A program made the position numbers and the translations under genes. Of a stretch of DNA of 64,000 nt, positions 15,801 through 26,305 are shown one piece after another (the stretch's first letter is position 1; each line of letters starts with the position of its first letter). Below the pieces are notes generated by a model. That model saw only the letters and a list, made by a program, of their open reading frames with translations. It did not search any database and was not told where the DNA came from. Origin of the DNA: Lingula anatina (lineage: Eukaryota > Brachiopoda > Lingulata > Lingulida > Lingulidae); the NCBI RefSeq assembly GCF_001039355.2, contig NW_019775583.1, positions 190,767-254,766 of the forward strand. The letters are read 5' to 3'.

Positions 15801-18800
15801 TTCATGTACATCCCTTTGCACTTGTACTTCATTCATCAAGCAAAAATTTCGGCTAACCTGTCATTTGGCGATTTTTGTACATATATAATTATCTTAATTT
15901 TTTTAATTGATATATATATATATATATATATATATATCTTGTGAGCACGCTTTCTGCTCAGAATATTCATCGTGTTTTGCTTTATATTCATAAAGTTTGG
16001 AAATGTAACATTAAACACATATACAAATTATCAGGGAAGCGGAACACTTAACTTCAGATTTGGGAAAGCACGCTACGATTCTGAATCGGCGGTTTAAAAG
16101 CGATGACACCGTTTTTTCGTGAGTTACACGCCAAAAAGTGGGAACCGGATTTAGCTTATTTAAGAAGTCTCATTTAATATTCTTACGACAGGGTCATAAC
16201 GTCTTCAATGAAAAGCTCCACTTTTAACGCCGAGCCTTAGGGCCGAATCTGAATGGAGAAACAAAACTGTGAGCTAGTTGTGGTTCAACTGTCGTGCGTG
16301 TCTGACGGAAACGAAAATAGATTACACGCATAAAGGTTATAACTTCTGACACCCTCAGATGACAGGATTTCCTTACACAGTGTTGTTTTATGATAAGCAG
16401 AGTGTATTTCAGATATTTAAATCCCGAAACTGATCGACTGGTGCAGTCCTCTGTATGGGAGATACCGGGTAATACTTTGTACTGAATTTGAAAACGGAAA
16501 CAAAGGTAACGCACAGCTCGATTTCTCCACCCATCAAAATTTGCGACCAAGAGCATGTTTTGTTTTTCTCTAACGTGTGCCGTAAATGATCCCAAATGAC
16601 CAAAAAAAACATGACGTTTCTATTTTGACACCTTTCTTTTCCACAGTGTATAGCTGCAAAACAGACTGGTATATCTGTGTCCCAGATTTAAGCGCTGTTT
16701 TAGTGTCATTTTCGGATAAGAATAAAAAGTTTAAAATACACAGCAATGTTTAGAAACACAAAATAAGATAAATTTACCCCTTTAAACATGCAGCACACTC
16801 ACCGTAATCCAACACAAAGGAATATTTTGACAGATTTTTAAAGACGATAACCCATTGTAGTTACCCAGTGTCGTGGACATGCATATATACAGGGTTACCA
16901 CTTAATATGGAATATTATTTTTTGGCGAGTAAATTTTCTACAAAATATTTAATTTCTCTCTAACTATTTTAAATTCAAAGCTGAGGTGTCACTCCATGTG
17001 CAGCCAGGTGTGTTACCTAATTACCACACAACTCTCGAAAGAATTGATGCATGCAGTTGCATGTTCTGTGGTCAGAAATGTGAGGGGTGGTGTTTTCAGC
17101 AATTTCTGCCCGTGTATAAAAGCGCATGGGTTTGGCCAATCTTTGGAGTGTATTTAGAAAAGCAACAAAGGGATCGCTCTGAAACTTGACAGGTACCTTA
17201 GAGAAGATATGGTTCGACAGCTATATGCAACGCAGCCTGCTGTGGGATTCTTGCTCTCAGAGAAAATGGCCAGAAACGGACAGCCATTGCCAGGCAATGC
17301 AACATTTATCAGGGACCGTTAGTAAAGTCCTCAAAAAAAATGCTACAACAGGGGCACCTACTCCAATACCTCGACCAGGGTGTCTGCGTATCACACCAAG
17401 AAGACAGGATCGCCTTTTCCTTAGAGTACGCCGTGCTAGTCGTACAAAGACAACCAGTGTCCTCAGAAAAGAGTGGCAGAATGTCATTCAAATGCCCGTT
17501 TCAAGGTCCCTCGTGAACAAGAGATTACTGCAAGCCGGTTATTTCGCACGAACACCAGTACTGAAACCACTGTTAACAGCAGATCATATACAGCGACGTC
17601 TGCAATGGGCTGGGGACCACGTGCGTTTGCAGCCAAACCACTGGAATCACGTTGTTTTCGGTGATGAGGCTAGAAATGGATTTTTTAGGGTTGTTGGTCG
17701 AATCCGTGTCCACCGATGTGTACGAGAGGCATAACACAATGATTGTGTACTGCCTAGGGTGCAAGCAGGGGGTGGTAACGTCTCTGTTTGGAGAGCATTT
17801 CATGTCAGTGCCCAGAACCAGTTGGTTTTTCTAGGAGGCAACCTCATCCAGGATTCCTACAGAGACATTCTACAGCTAACAATGCTTCGATTGGTAAGAG
17901 TCATCTTCAGGAACAAATTTGTGTACCAAGACGACTGCGCAACCCCACATCGAGCCCTCAGAATCACTGTTTTTCTTCAAAACCAATGGGTTCAGCAACT
18001 GCCCTGGCCTGCAAACTTGCCAGATATGAACCCAATTAAAACACTTTGGGCAAAAGTAACTCACAGAATTAATAGCTATGGTCATCGGCCAGTAAATAGC
18101 GATGAACTGCAACAGGCAAATATCACTGCGTGGAATGATATCCCCATCCAAACTCTAAAAAACGTGTCACAGGGTATGCCATGTAGGATGAGGGCGCTGC
18201 AAGCGGCTGCTGGAGGTCATACCCGCAATTACTGATTTTTCATGTACTGTAGTGAGTTCTTTGACTGTGTAACATATCACTGTCTGGAGGCTATAAATTT
18301 CTTTAATATCTTAGCTTAAAGTTAAAACTGACAACAAACTGTTGATATGGTTTTCTGGGGGTGTCCTTTTGAATGGCATCTTATGTCAGATTTAATATCA
18401 TCGACCAAAATATCTCACAACAGAAGACTGGATGTTTTTATCACTCAGTGACATACTTTTTTGATGAGTCAAGCCAAATAAAACTTAATCAGCACTCAAA
18501 AGTAACAATGATAAAAAAATTCCATATTAAGTAGCAACCCTGCACAGGTACATGTATAAAGTCTATACTCACAATTAAAATTAAATTCACCAAATATAAT
18601 GTAAGTGAAAAGAAAGTACAGGATAATTGATATGTTTGGACCCAATTCAAATCAGTACCGTGAATGCGATTTCGGTCGCTAGGTCTTGGCTAACTTCCAA
18701 GTCAAATCGAACAATACCGTCATTCGGTACGCTCAGTTCCTGAACGGGTTCTTCAACTGTCTTATACTCGATAAGAGGTTCCCAGTAGGAAGGCGGAAGT

Positions 18801-21800
18801 TTTTTTAAAGCTTCGGGTATCTCTAATGCATATGTAACCCGAGCCTCAATCTGAAGTTTCTGGTCCTCCCCCTCAATTGGTGTCCCATCTACAAGGCTCA
18901 GTTTTACCTGTTGTGATATAACACGATACGAGCTCATGTACAATGTAGAGATATTTCTTCTTTGGCGCATAACTTTATATCTTTGCAACTTATGAATGAA
19001 AATTAAAAGTGTTAATAGTATTCCTGACCAATAAGAAAATTGTATCAGATATAAGAAGATTGTAGATCAATTTTCGTTAGTATTGACATTTTTTTCAGAA
19101 TTTGGTAAAGTTCTTTGCTAAAGTTCGCCCGAACCACGCTTCAACTTACAAAGCCGGTGTACGTAAGTCCCGGTTTGAAAACCTTTGGGGTGGACCCCAG
19201 GATCTCTATCTTGTATGGCGAAGAATAGAACGTAAATTCCGACCACACAACCTGTGAAAGATCTGTGAGGGTTTCTTTGACAGATGCTTTTACTTGCACT
19301 GTTTGATACTTCTTTTCAACTTCACCAAATTGACCCATGGAACCCACGAAAAACTCAAAGTCTCCTTTTCCGTCAACCTTTTCGTGAAGAAACGTGGAAA
19401 GTTATCAATATAATTTATCAGTAGTTTCTATTATAGCATATGTCATTGCATTTTTAAATCATAATTATAATTATGATAGTGTACTTCGTTAAGGTATATT
19501 TTCTTAGATATTTAAATTTTTAGGGATATGGTAAGTATGTCTCCATTGGAGCTCAGATCTATTCTTTTATTCATACTTTTTCGCCAGGCTGAGCTGGTGA
19601 AAATGTTCAAGATAAAACATGTATGATCAGAGTATCGCAATGACTTTCAGTTTCACAAATATACATGTTATCCAGCCACACCTTTTCAACCTCTACTCTG
19701 AATCCATTATGAGAAATGCTCTTGAAGATTATGAAGGTAATGTCAAGGTCGAAGGAAATGTGTCAAACCTGAGATATGATATAGTCCTAATTGCTAGCTC
19801 TGTGTTCAAACCTCAAGAATCGTATGGCTTGACAGGGTGAGAACAGAAAGCGACAAAGTTGGTCATTTTCTTAACACTACGAAAACAATTATGATGAAGA
19901 TACAGAGGATGTAGGGAACAGTCATACCCTGATCGATGCTGATAAGGCTGAAAACGTGAAACAATTCATCTATCTTGGTGCAATATTCACTGACAAATAC
20001 GATGACACTCCAGAAATTAAACGCCGAATTCCATTTGCGAAGAGTGCCACAATCCCCTTAACTAAGGTCTGGGAAGACAAAAACATTTCTCTTAATACAA
20101 AGAAGAGACTGCTCAACTCTGTAGTTTTTTTCAATAGCTTCATATGGCGCGGAATGTTGGGTGATGGAAAACCAGATACAGAGAGATGAGAAAGTTTTGG
20201 ATTATGGTGCTACCGGCGTGTTCTTAGAATTAGTTGGGTTACAAGGACTACGAATGATGAAGTGCTGAGACGATTCGGATATGAAAAAGGACTGCTTGAC
20301 TTCCTCACAGAGAGAAAGCTCACCTTCGTAGGACACATTCTGAGAGGCCAACAAATGGAAAAATCATCACTTGTAGGAACAGCATATGGACCTCGAGGAC
20401 CTAAAACGACATACAACCACGATCTAGCCGTTCAAGTAGACAGAATGGCATAAAACAGTGGCCAGTGGAGATATCGAGCTTGTATTGTTTTATTGGGGGG
20501 GGGGGGGTACGGCGGATCGGCTCCGATCAAACATTTTTGATGACGATGAAATTTTAGACCCTTTGGCATTTGAGTTCTTTGAACTTAACGAGGAGATTCA
20601 TGAACTATAAATGGGGCTCATTTTTAACACCCCAGCCCCCTCGAACACACTCTCACATCTAGCAGAAAACTGCCACTTTCAGCAGCCTGCTTGGCTTCAG
20701 TTACTGCACTGTATACTTACAAAATCCAATCGTTTTATTTGGGAGTTGTCCGTTAAAGGCAGTTCTGCATTGCCAAAACAGTCCACCCCTTTTCCATCGC
20801 TGTACCTGGAAAAGAGAATCGCACTTAGACAGAGCTTGAAACGACACACGGAGTATTTGTTTACCGAGTTCTAAAAAATACGGTTACCTCGCCCATAAAA
20901 GCATACATGCGTCTTCCTATCCTTTCTGAAAAGGATCATTCTGCTAATATGCTTTTGCAGGCTGCGATTCCTTCATGCCAAACAATGAGCATTTTCGAAA
21001 GCCCAACAAAATCACAAAACTGTTCCACTTTTCCACTGTAATGTGCATTGTATATTTTCGGTTGATGATACTTACAGCAAGACTGTCCCGATTCAAGTAA
21101 ATTGAAAAATGTCCCGACCGTTCTTCTGTTGAAAATCGGGCCATGAGGAATACATAATTTGTATTTTGGAAACGTATGCCAAAATTAGATGCAAACTTCG
21201 ATTGAAATGAACAATTACATATGTACAGTATTCTGGTAGGCACGAAGTTAACCACAATTCTTACTTAGCTACCACGCTTCCACTGATAATAGTGTCTGTG
21301 GATGATACGTAGGATGGAATGTTCATAGCAACATCAAACTTTGGTTCAACTGAAAAAGGGAAATATGTCAGTAATTGCATAATGTAATGGGTGAGAATCA
21401 TCTAACAATCAATGTAAAACGAACCGTTTAACCTTTTGGAGCTAATCAATTTGCTTTCAACTATATTCAAGACCTCTTGCATCTATGAGTTTATAAAACG
21501 CCCGTTGACACTGGATCTACAGCAACTAAATCTCGGCTCCACTTTCAACAAGGCACAGTTCGGTGTTATATGTTGATGTTTGCCTTGATCCTCTGACCTG
21601 ATCGAAGTGGGGCTGAGATTTAGGCCTTATTTTTAATGGGCGGGAGTACTTACTGATCCGTCAACTTAGACTTCGTTCACATGAAAAATCTATTTTCTAA
21701 AAATCTATTTTCTATTCGCGGTATATTGTGATCACTCCGAGCGCAGCCGAGAATTAATTACAGCTTTGGAAGTAACTGGCTCGCGCTGCCAGTAATTACG

Positions 21801-24800
21801 CCACGGGGTATTCAGGGCACAAACCGTGATCACAATATACCGCAAAAAGAAAATAGATTTTTAGAAAATAGATTTTTCATGTGAACGAAGCCTAAATATG
21901 GATGACCGCACTTCAAAAGTGATGCCGCTGATTCACGATGGTCTCCCCGCCTCGACACACACCATTAAACGGATTAAATCTCTGCTCCGAGGTTTAATTG
22001 CTAGGCCCCTGCAGTGACAGCGCGTGTGGAGACGGGGAGACCATCGGGAATCAGCGACATCTCCTTTGAAGTGTGGTCGGCCATAATTAGTAGGTGGATC
22101 AGTTAGTACTCATATCATCTATTCTGAATGGGGCCTTCGAGGCAATAAGTTGGCTCTTCTTTCATGTAGGTTTCGCCATTTCTGATCAGTGGATCAGTAG
22201 ATCATCGGATGTTCTATTCTTAATTGCCTGATTGCTTTCAAGTGGGTTGCCCATATTTGATCTGCCAGTGAATTAGTCCGTGGTTCGATTTTTCTGAATG
22301 CACCTTAAATTTGACCACTTCTAATACGTATCCACTTTATTTTCCCTATATTAAAAAACAACTCGAAAAGCAAAATAGTAACGTCACGCAAGCCACGCAA
22401 GTCATAGCTTAGCGTAAGTCTGATACCAGCATTCTGTCTTTAATGTGACAACCCACTTGGGCGTTTATTGTATAAAAAGTATTTATATAAACGTACCGTA
22501 TTCAGTTACAGTGAATTCCTTTTCTTCAGTTTGGAGCTTGGTAGAAAAATGTTGAATAATTCAACAGAATAATTGAATATTTGAACAGATCATGTTAAAG
22601 GGATAACAACTCTCACTAGTGGGCCTGATTTGGTCTTAAGCTTAAAGATCGCCTCAGACTAGTTTTAGTCTTAAATTGCACTTAAGGACCAAATCAGACC
22701 CACTAGTGTCTTCATATGAGATCTATATTTCACTATAAATACATTGTAAACAACTCATAGAAATATAATATATTCTATTTTGCTACAAAAACGACAGTAA
22801 AAGCAATAAATCTGAAATGTGCTTGCTATCTGACCATGTGACCTCCGTAGAAAGATATACTCTGTAATGATCTCTTAAGAGATTATTACAAAAAAACGAA
22901 CTTTTTAGAAAAAAACAGGGACTAACTTTTAATGTAGAAATGGATTCATTTACCATTGATAAGTATGAAAAAATGGCTGTTTACCCCAGGAAAATTCATT
23001 TTTTGGCCAAAATGAACAGTTGTTATCCCTTTAAGTGACAGGATGTTTTACAATTAAAACTTTAAAATATTAAAGCTGCATGCACGTTTTTGCCAGTAAC
23101 ATAGGAACTGCAAAACAGCTAATACGCTTAAATCCCAGAATATAATATCATCATTTTAATTCATATAATATGATCACTAATTTGAGCTGCCATGGCCAGT
23201 CTTAGCTAGATATTCTGTGTATAAATTTCATTTCACATCGTTTATAGTTGAACCTTTAGTAATTTACTGGAGCATCCTACTTTGGAAATAACATTATGAC
23301 GTGCATGTTTCTACGCTTTCAGAAGTTATTAATTCAATAAATATTAACAGGTTCAGCCACAGCACTAACGTACATTGTTTTTTCACAGCCATTCTCACAT
23401 CATTTAACTCTAACTTTATATCAATTCACCAATAAAATATTCAGCTTGTGAAAACTTGATACCTACTGCCGCCGTCACCCTGACAGTCCAGGCGCCGAGC
23501 GGAGGTTGATCAGAGAGAAGAAGTTCAGCGGCTACAGCTCCTGAAGACTCCTGGAGATCAACCCAGCTTTTGATTTTGTTATTCGACGGGTCCTTTGGTA
23601 AAAGATGTTTAAAATTGTAAGGCATGGGAGACACGATTTTCTGGACCAAATTAAAGCGCTTCCAGTAATCAATCAACTTTGTTTGGCTTGATTTTTGTCA
23701 TCTTCACAAAGCTGTATTTATTTTAGAAGGAAATGATAAGGTAGTTAAGCCGTTCGACTGTAACTAAAAGGTATCAAAAAGGCGAACAAAAGTGGTCTCT
23801 ATGGGTTGCTTGACGCTTATGGCTGACATAATGACTTTACAGCTTACGTAAATTTCCACTGTCAGCGGTCCATTGAAGCTTTTCAAGTCGGGATATACAA
23901 CCAACGCTCTTATTCGCACTGGGAGAAAAAGAGACATCCACGTTAGAAATTGTACCAACATCTTTCTTGACATAACACTGAAACAGTAAAGGGTGTGCTA
24001 TTGTGAAGGCACTTTGGATATCACATTACATTTCTATTAACTATGAGCACACGGACACTAAGGAAGAATAACGTGAAAATTGGACTTTCTACAACCGTGT
24101 AAAACTGACCGGTCTGTCCTTGTTTGTAGATGGGCTTGTCAGTCTGAATCAAGATGGACATTGTTTTGGTCTTGAAAGTTACTTGGGATTCATTATTGAA
24201 AGTCAACCCTCCTGTCCCATTGACGCGAATTTTATATGTCCCAGGAGTTGCATTGGTTGGAACCTGTATATTCAAAGATGATGAAAAAATAAAGCGAAAT
24301 CTAAAGTATGTTATAGTGCATAAATGATTCACTTATCTCTGGCAAGCAAAAATTATACCTTTGCGGTAATCAAAATGGTAAATATTGTATTAATTTATAT
24401 ACATTTATCAATGCAACGGCTTGAAGCCAATAAAGGGAATTCTAACGAAGTCGACGAAAGTTTGTAGAATAGGGGAGAATGCGGGAAACGCTATCTGTTA
24501 CCTGAAGCAATAAAGTCCCTGGCTCTCCTGAAAGTAAACATTGATGGAGTTGCAGGAGTGCCAAATTCATGCAAGAAAATTCAAAACAAAAAGTGAAAGT
24601 TGAATAACGAATTAAGATCACTATATCAAAGGGGACACGTCTTTACTTGCATACTGCAATGACGAACGCTGCATCGAAAATCGATTTTCTCAAAATGCTA
24701 ACAGCTCCCATCACAGTCTTAGCTCTGCAAGTGCGTATGGCTAATTTATGATTGATTTGGCTTCCTATGGCTAATAAAAAGGTACAATTATAATCTTTAA

Positions 24801-25257
24801 AGACAACAACGTTTACACTTTCTGTAATAATACCTGCTTCAAAATTTCCACTCTGTGACGTGAGAAATACGTTGTTTTTGGCCATAGTGCACGTGACATT
24901 TACAGGTGCACTGGCCCTGAGGATGTTCACACCCAGTTTTAATGGAAGTCCCGGGCGAATAGCATTCGGAAAGATTATCACATACGACCTGGAATTAGAG
25001 CGAGATTTTGCTGCTAATATAGATTCATAACAATACCTTAATCATGGTTGTTGCAACCATGATAAAATTACCCCAGTGACCCATGGAGGCCCCGAAGCAA
25101 GAAAACATAGTTCATTGGAAACAAATTCTAGGGTTTGGCGGCATACTAGTGCAAAACATCTATTTTCATAAAGAATAAGAACAATTAGGTCCACTTACTT
25201 GTTGTAGGCAATCGCCAGAGTCATGCACAGAGCTATGCACAGTATGATACGCAGCAT
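10924..25257 (-). CDS. TEP-like 5' half copy, 21 exons, no thioester half in the window
   Basis: Homologue of exons 1-21 of the complete TEP gene, same strand, about 26 kb downstream in the direction of transcription. The 21 exons total 2388 nt (796 codons), all open and phase compatible, with every donor and acceptor still canonical. It encodes a leader ([17 protein letters not shown]), MG1-MG7 and the dibasic site ARKKRS (RKKR at 611-614). It stops at exon 21, donor GTACGT. No exon matching the thioester or receptor domain is visible between 10923 and 1. If exon 21 is not spliced, ten more codons (VREAVPYISS) lead to a stop at 10891. It could be a truncated duplicate, a gene whose 3' half lies left of the window behind a large intron, or an expressed thioester-less protein. 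Intact frames argue against an old pseudogene. Confidence 0.8.
13337..19377 (-). CDS. Half-copy TEP, exons 10-16
   Basis: Exons: 19150-19377, 18659-18907, 15571-15669, 15333-15395, 14234-14419, 13804-13956, 13337-13456. The exon 10 acceptor differs: a short insertion changes TTTCTTCAG to TTTCTTCACGAAAAG, leaving an AG but a poorer pyrimidine tract. Exon 11 is 249 nt (252 in the complete gene), an in-frame one-codon difference. Intron 11 has grown to about 3 kb by a Tc1 insertion. Exon 16 keeps IARKKRSILQNIIP (RKKR at 13394-13405). Confidence 0.82.
15945..16889. other. Copy-specific insertion of unknown nature in intron 11 of the half-copy
   Basis: About 900 bp between a TA microsatellite and the Tc1 element with no counterpart in the duplicate intron (about 45330-45480). 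It holds a 123-codon minus-strand open frame (16224-16595) that I do not recognise. No terminal repeats were found. Confidence 0.4.
16890..18542 (+). mobile_element. Tc1/mariner-like element, defective transposase, in intron 11 of the TEP half-copy
   Basis: Terminal inverted repeats of about 24 bp (CAGGGTTRCYACTTAATATG) bound 1653 bp, flanked by TA on the left and CA (decayed TA) on the right. The transposase reads in two frames, 17186-17734 and 17759-18235, split by a frameshift near 17740. First Asp is in VVFGDEA and second in VYQDDCATPHRA. The third catalytic residue is Lys (PDMNPIKTLW) where Tc1 has Glu, so the protein would be dead. Inserted antisense to the host gene and absent from the duplicate copy. 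Confidence 0.88.
19619..20460 (+). pseudogene. LINE reverse transcriptase 3' relic in intron 9 of the TEP half-copy
   Basis: Broken frames read FNLYSESIMRNALEDYEGNV and then RYDIVLIASSVF, where active LINEs have RYADDIVLIA; the AD of the catalytic YADD box is lost. They continue as KQFIYLGAIFTDKYDD, EIKRRIPFAKSATIPLTKVW and ERKLTFVGHILRG. A poly-G run follows at about 20496. Absent from the duplicate locus, so inserted after duplication or lost from the other copy. Confidence 0.8.
20721..25257 (-). CDS. Half-copy TEP, exons 1-9
   Basis: Exons: 25199-25257, 24834-24988, 24502-24527, 24110-24263, 23848-23918, 23467-23592, 22497-22536, 21265-21349, 20721-20805. Lengths equal those of the complete gene except exon 1, which lacks the doubled ATG. 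Key strings are [42 protein letters not shown] and [15 protein letters not shown]. The exon 6 donor is weaker here (GCA|GTAGGT) than in the complete gene (GCG|GTAAGT). Confidence 0.82.
21517..21622. repeat. Short inverted-repeat element next to the MITE nest
   Basis: TAAATCTCGGCTCCACTT near 21518 pairs with AAGTGGGGCTGAGATTTA ending at 21622. Part of the same copy-specific insertion cluster. Confidence 0.55.
21623..22135. mobile_element. GGCCCC-family element carrying a nested 224-bp inverted repeat
   Basis: Outer halves pair from GGCCTTATTTTTAATGGG to CTGAATGGGGCC and continue through GACCGCACTTCAAAAG and GGTCTCCCC. The pairing is broken by an insertion at 21669-21892. In intron 7 of the half-copy, within roughly 790 bp absent from the duplicate. 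Confidence 0.75.
21669..21892. mobile_element. 224-bp MITE with long perfect arms (GACTTCGTTCACATG)
   Basis: Arms of about 65 bp are almost perfectly inverted (CTTCGTTCACATGAAAAATC ... GTATATTGTGATCAC). TA on both sides (21667-21668, 21893-21894) suggests a Tc1/mariner-type target. Confidence 0.8.
22236..22305. repeat. Fragment of a GGCCCC-family MITE
   Basis: AAGTGGGTTGCCCATATTTG then AATTAGTCCGTGG and CTGAATGCACC match the right half of the 45482 element with decay. No left half was identified. Confidence 0.5.
22599..23030. mobile_element. TTAA-target MITE (piggyBac-like), with nested CACTA-type insert
   Basis: Termini AGGGATAACAAC and GTTGTTATCCCT, flanked by TTAA (22595-22598 and 23031-23034). 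Length is 334 bp after removing the nested 95-bp element and its TSD. In intron 6 of the half-copy; the homologous site near 48970 (CATATTAAAAGACAGG) is empty. Confidence 0.85.
22614..22708. mobile_element. 95-bp CACTA-type miniature element
   Basis: Starts CACTAGTGGGCCTGATTTGG and ends CCAAATCAGACCCACTAGTG, an imperfect inverted repeat beginning CACTA and ending TAGTG. TCT on both sides (22611-22613, 22709-22711) is a 3-bp target duplication; removing it restores the host MITE sequence AACTCTTCATATGAG. Confidence 0.75.
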
Positions 25258-26305
25258 TTTGGCTAAAACAGAAAATATATGTATGGAAACACAGCTTTTA
25301 GAGTCACGTTAGAAACGTTCACAGTATCTGCCGACATCAGGCTATACCTATGCATACATATTACCTCAACAAAGGCAGAAAAGTGCGATAGCTGGATCAG
25401 CTGAAATCGGTCACTTTACCACCCCTGAAGTACATGTTTTGTTGTATGAGTAGTTTGCACATGCCATTAGATACGAGTGGGGAATAAAATCAATGTTCAA
25501 GGAGAAAATATCATCCTTATTTACTCATTTATTTACGTTTTATTATTTACAGTTGTCTTTAACAGTCATACAAAACCACTGTTATATATTTTATAATAAT
25601 TTAAATTCCTTCTTCTAGACAAATGATACATCGTATAGTTATTTTTTGCTCTTTAAACATTGCATGTTGATAACTGATTGGATTTCTTTTCAAATATGAA
25701 TGAAATCATCTTACTAGAGACCGCACCCTTTCATTTGTGGTGTAAAATGACTGGACTAATTGCCTCGTTTCCGTGGAAGGTGAGCTGTTGATACATGTGT
25801 AAGCGTGGGCTAATTTTATTACATGTAGAAAAAGCGTACAGAGCAAGGGCAGTTGATGAAAGGTAAACTACCCGGAATTTTCGCGTCAAATCGATTTTCT
25901 TAGTCTCTTAAAAAAGACAATAGCCGGCCAGCTTCATAAAGGGCATTTAACACTAACCAGTGAATAAGCCTAACCCGTGGTTTAATTATCTGACACCGGT
26001 TAAATAAAAAACGTTTAAAATAGTGTTGTATAAAGGATAATTATACACCTATAATATGTTTTACGGGATAACAGTTAAGGGTTCATTATGATAATAGTAA
26101 GATTTATTGAGATTTATTATACCTGTTTGAAATACAAATCCATGGCATCTATCCATCGGTAAAACATGAATGATATGCTTCTAAAAGAGAATCAGACCCA
26201 TAGGAATCAGAAATAGAATACTAAATAATTTAATTAAAATATTTTATATCAAGTAAATATCTGGTGTGTCTCAACTTACTATCTACGATCATGTCAGACA
26301 ATATG

